NCBI GenBank assembly: GCA_028282595.1
Contig: JANQHQ010000029.1
Location: 1-40,963 of the forward strand
Origin: Chlorobium sp.
GTDB lineage: Bacteria; Bacteroidota; Chlorobiia; Chlorobiales; Chlorobiaceae
DNA: 40,963 nucleotides
Direction: 5' to 3'
Under the pieces are notes generated by a model. It was not told the DNA's origin. It worked only from the letters and a program-made list of their open reading frames with translations, and searched no databases. The position numbers and the translations under genes are program-made. How positions within the stretch are numbered: the first letter of the stretch is position 1; the number at the start of each line of letters is the position of its first letter. Below, one piece after another: positions 40,849 to 40,963 of this stretch.

Positions 40849-40963
40849 CAGTGACGGGTGATATAGTGACGACGTCCGGCGTTGCCGGACTTGGTGACGA
40901 CGCTTCGGCTTCGCCTTGCTTAGAGACGACGCCCGAGCTTCGCCGGGCTTAGTGACAAGCGTG
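40849..40963 (+). repeat. Hairpin-unit array, copy 3 (runs to window end)
   Basis: After an opening that starts CAGTGACGGGTGATATA come three units, 40866-40893, 40894-40922 and 40923-40951. Each is GTGACGACG or GAGACGACG plus a palindromic core and CTTG/CTTA. Then GTGACAAGCG closes the element. The opening and first unit match 27305-27443 (opposite strand) almost base for base. The window ends here, so nothing can be said about what lies beyond. Confidence 0.75.

Noticed and set aside
40849..40963. CRISPR array
   Set aside because: Units are contiguous with no unique spacers, each contains its own differing palindrome, and no cas gene is near.

Overview
The window comes from a green sulfur bacterium (Chlorobiaceae, phylum Chlorobiota). 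The decisive evidence is an adjacent pscA-pscB pair (6097-9186, minus strand). PscA is the homodimeric P840 type I reaction-centre core with the FX-binding Cys motif, and PscB is its low-complexity-tailed FA/FB ferredoxin subunit. A three-gene fumarate reductase/succinate dehydrogenase with an HdrB-like subunit (reductive TCA cycle), hemE (tetrapyrrole supply) and long-form-type ispG (isoprenoids) fit the same lifestyle. The genus cannot be fixed from the window alone. Coding is dense and GC-rich, so there are many long antisense open frames, which I treat as shadows.

Layout. 1-2661 (minus): eno, a DivIC/FtsB-like division gene and the 5' part of ispG. 3029-5110 (plus): a divergent EF-G paralogue with altered GTPase motifs. 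5238-5984 (minus): a polyprenyl-phosphate mannosyltransferase-type GT2. 6014-9186 (minus): pscA, an intercistronic hairpin, pscB and a strong terminator. 9571-12254 (plus): dapF, a broken radical-SAM gene of the AmmeMemoRadiSam set, and an intact Memo-family gene. 12270-15142 (minus): an overlapping cluster of mtgA, a small secreted protein, an ABC ATPase and an ABC permease. 15331-17326 (minus): tRNA-Arg(CCT) and mutL. 17502-18038 (plus): a small exported protein. 18068-24477 (minus): atpA-atpG, a terminator, then thrA-cinA. 24698-28222 (plus): thrB, thrC, a 450-bp repeat-filled gap and plsC. 28226-31844 (minus): gmhA, ribH, a small membrane protein, an AhpD-like protein and a sulfotransferase. 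32059-32928 (plus): a tandem universal stress protein. 32935-34980 (minus): a K+ channel and hemE. 35129-39021 (minus): sdhA, sdhB and an HdrB-like gene. 39148-40778 (minus): a CBS protein, and a metallo-beta-lactamase-fold hydrolase paired with a small PII-like protein.

The genes are mostly housekeeping plus phototrophy. ThrA, ThrB and ThrC make threonine from aspartate and are split by the ATP synthase alpha/gamma genes. PscA/PscB capture light energy, AtpA/AtpG belong to the ATP synthase, and SdhA/B with the HdrB-like subunit interconvert fumarate and succinate.

The less ordinary content lies between genes and in details of proteins. There are two copies of a terminal-inverted-repeat element (5122-5241 and 35997-36171), and arrays of about 29-bp hairpin units whose stem sequences change while pairing is kept (27050-27443 and 40849-40963). 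The radical-SAM gene has three separate lesions beside an intact Memo gene. SdhB carries an extra cysteine that predicts a [4Fe-4S] centre where the classical enzyme has [3Fe-4S]. I found no CRISPR array, prophage or transposase gene, and no clearly novel multi-gene system.
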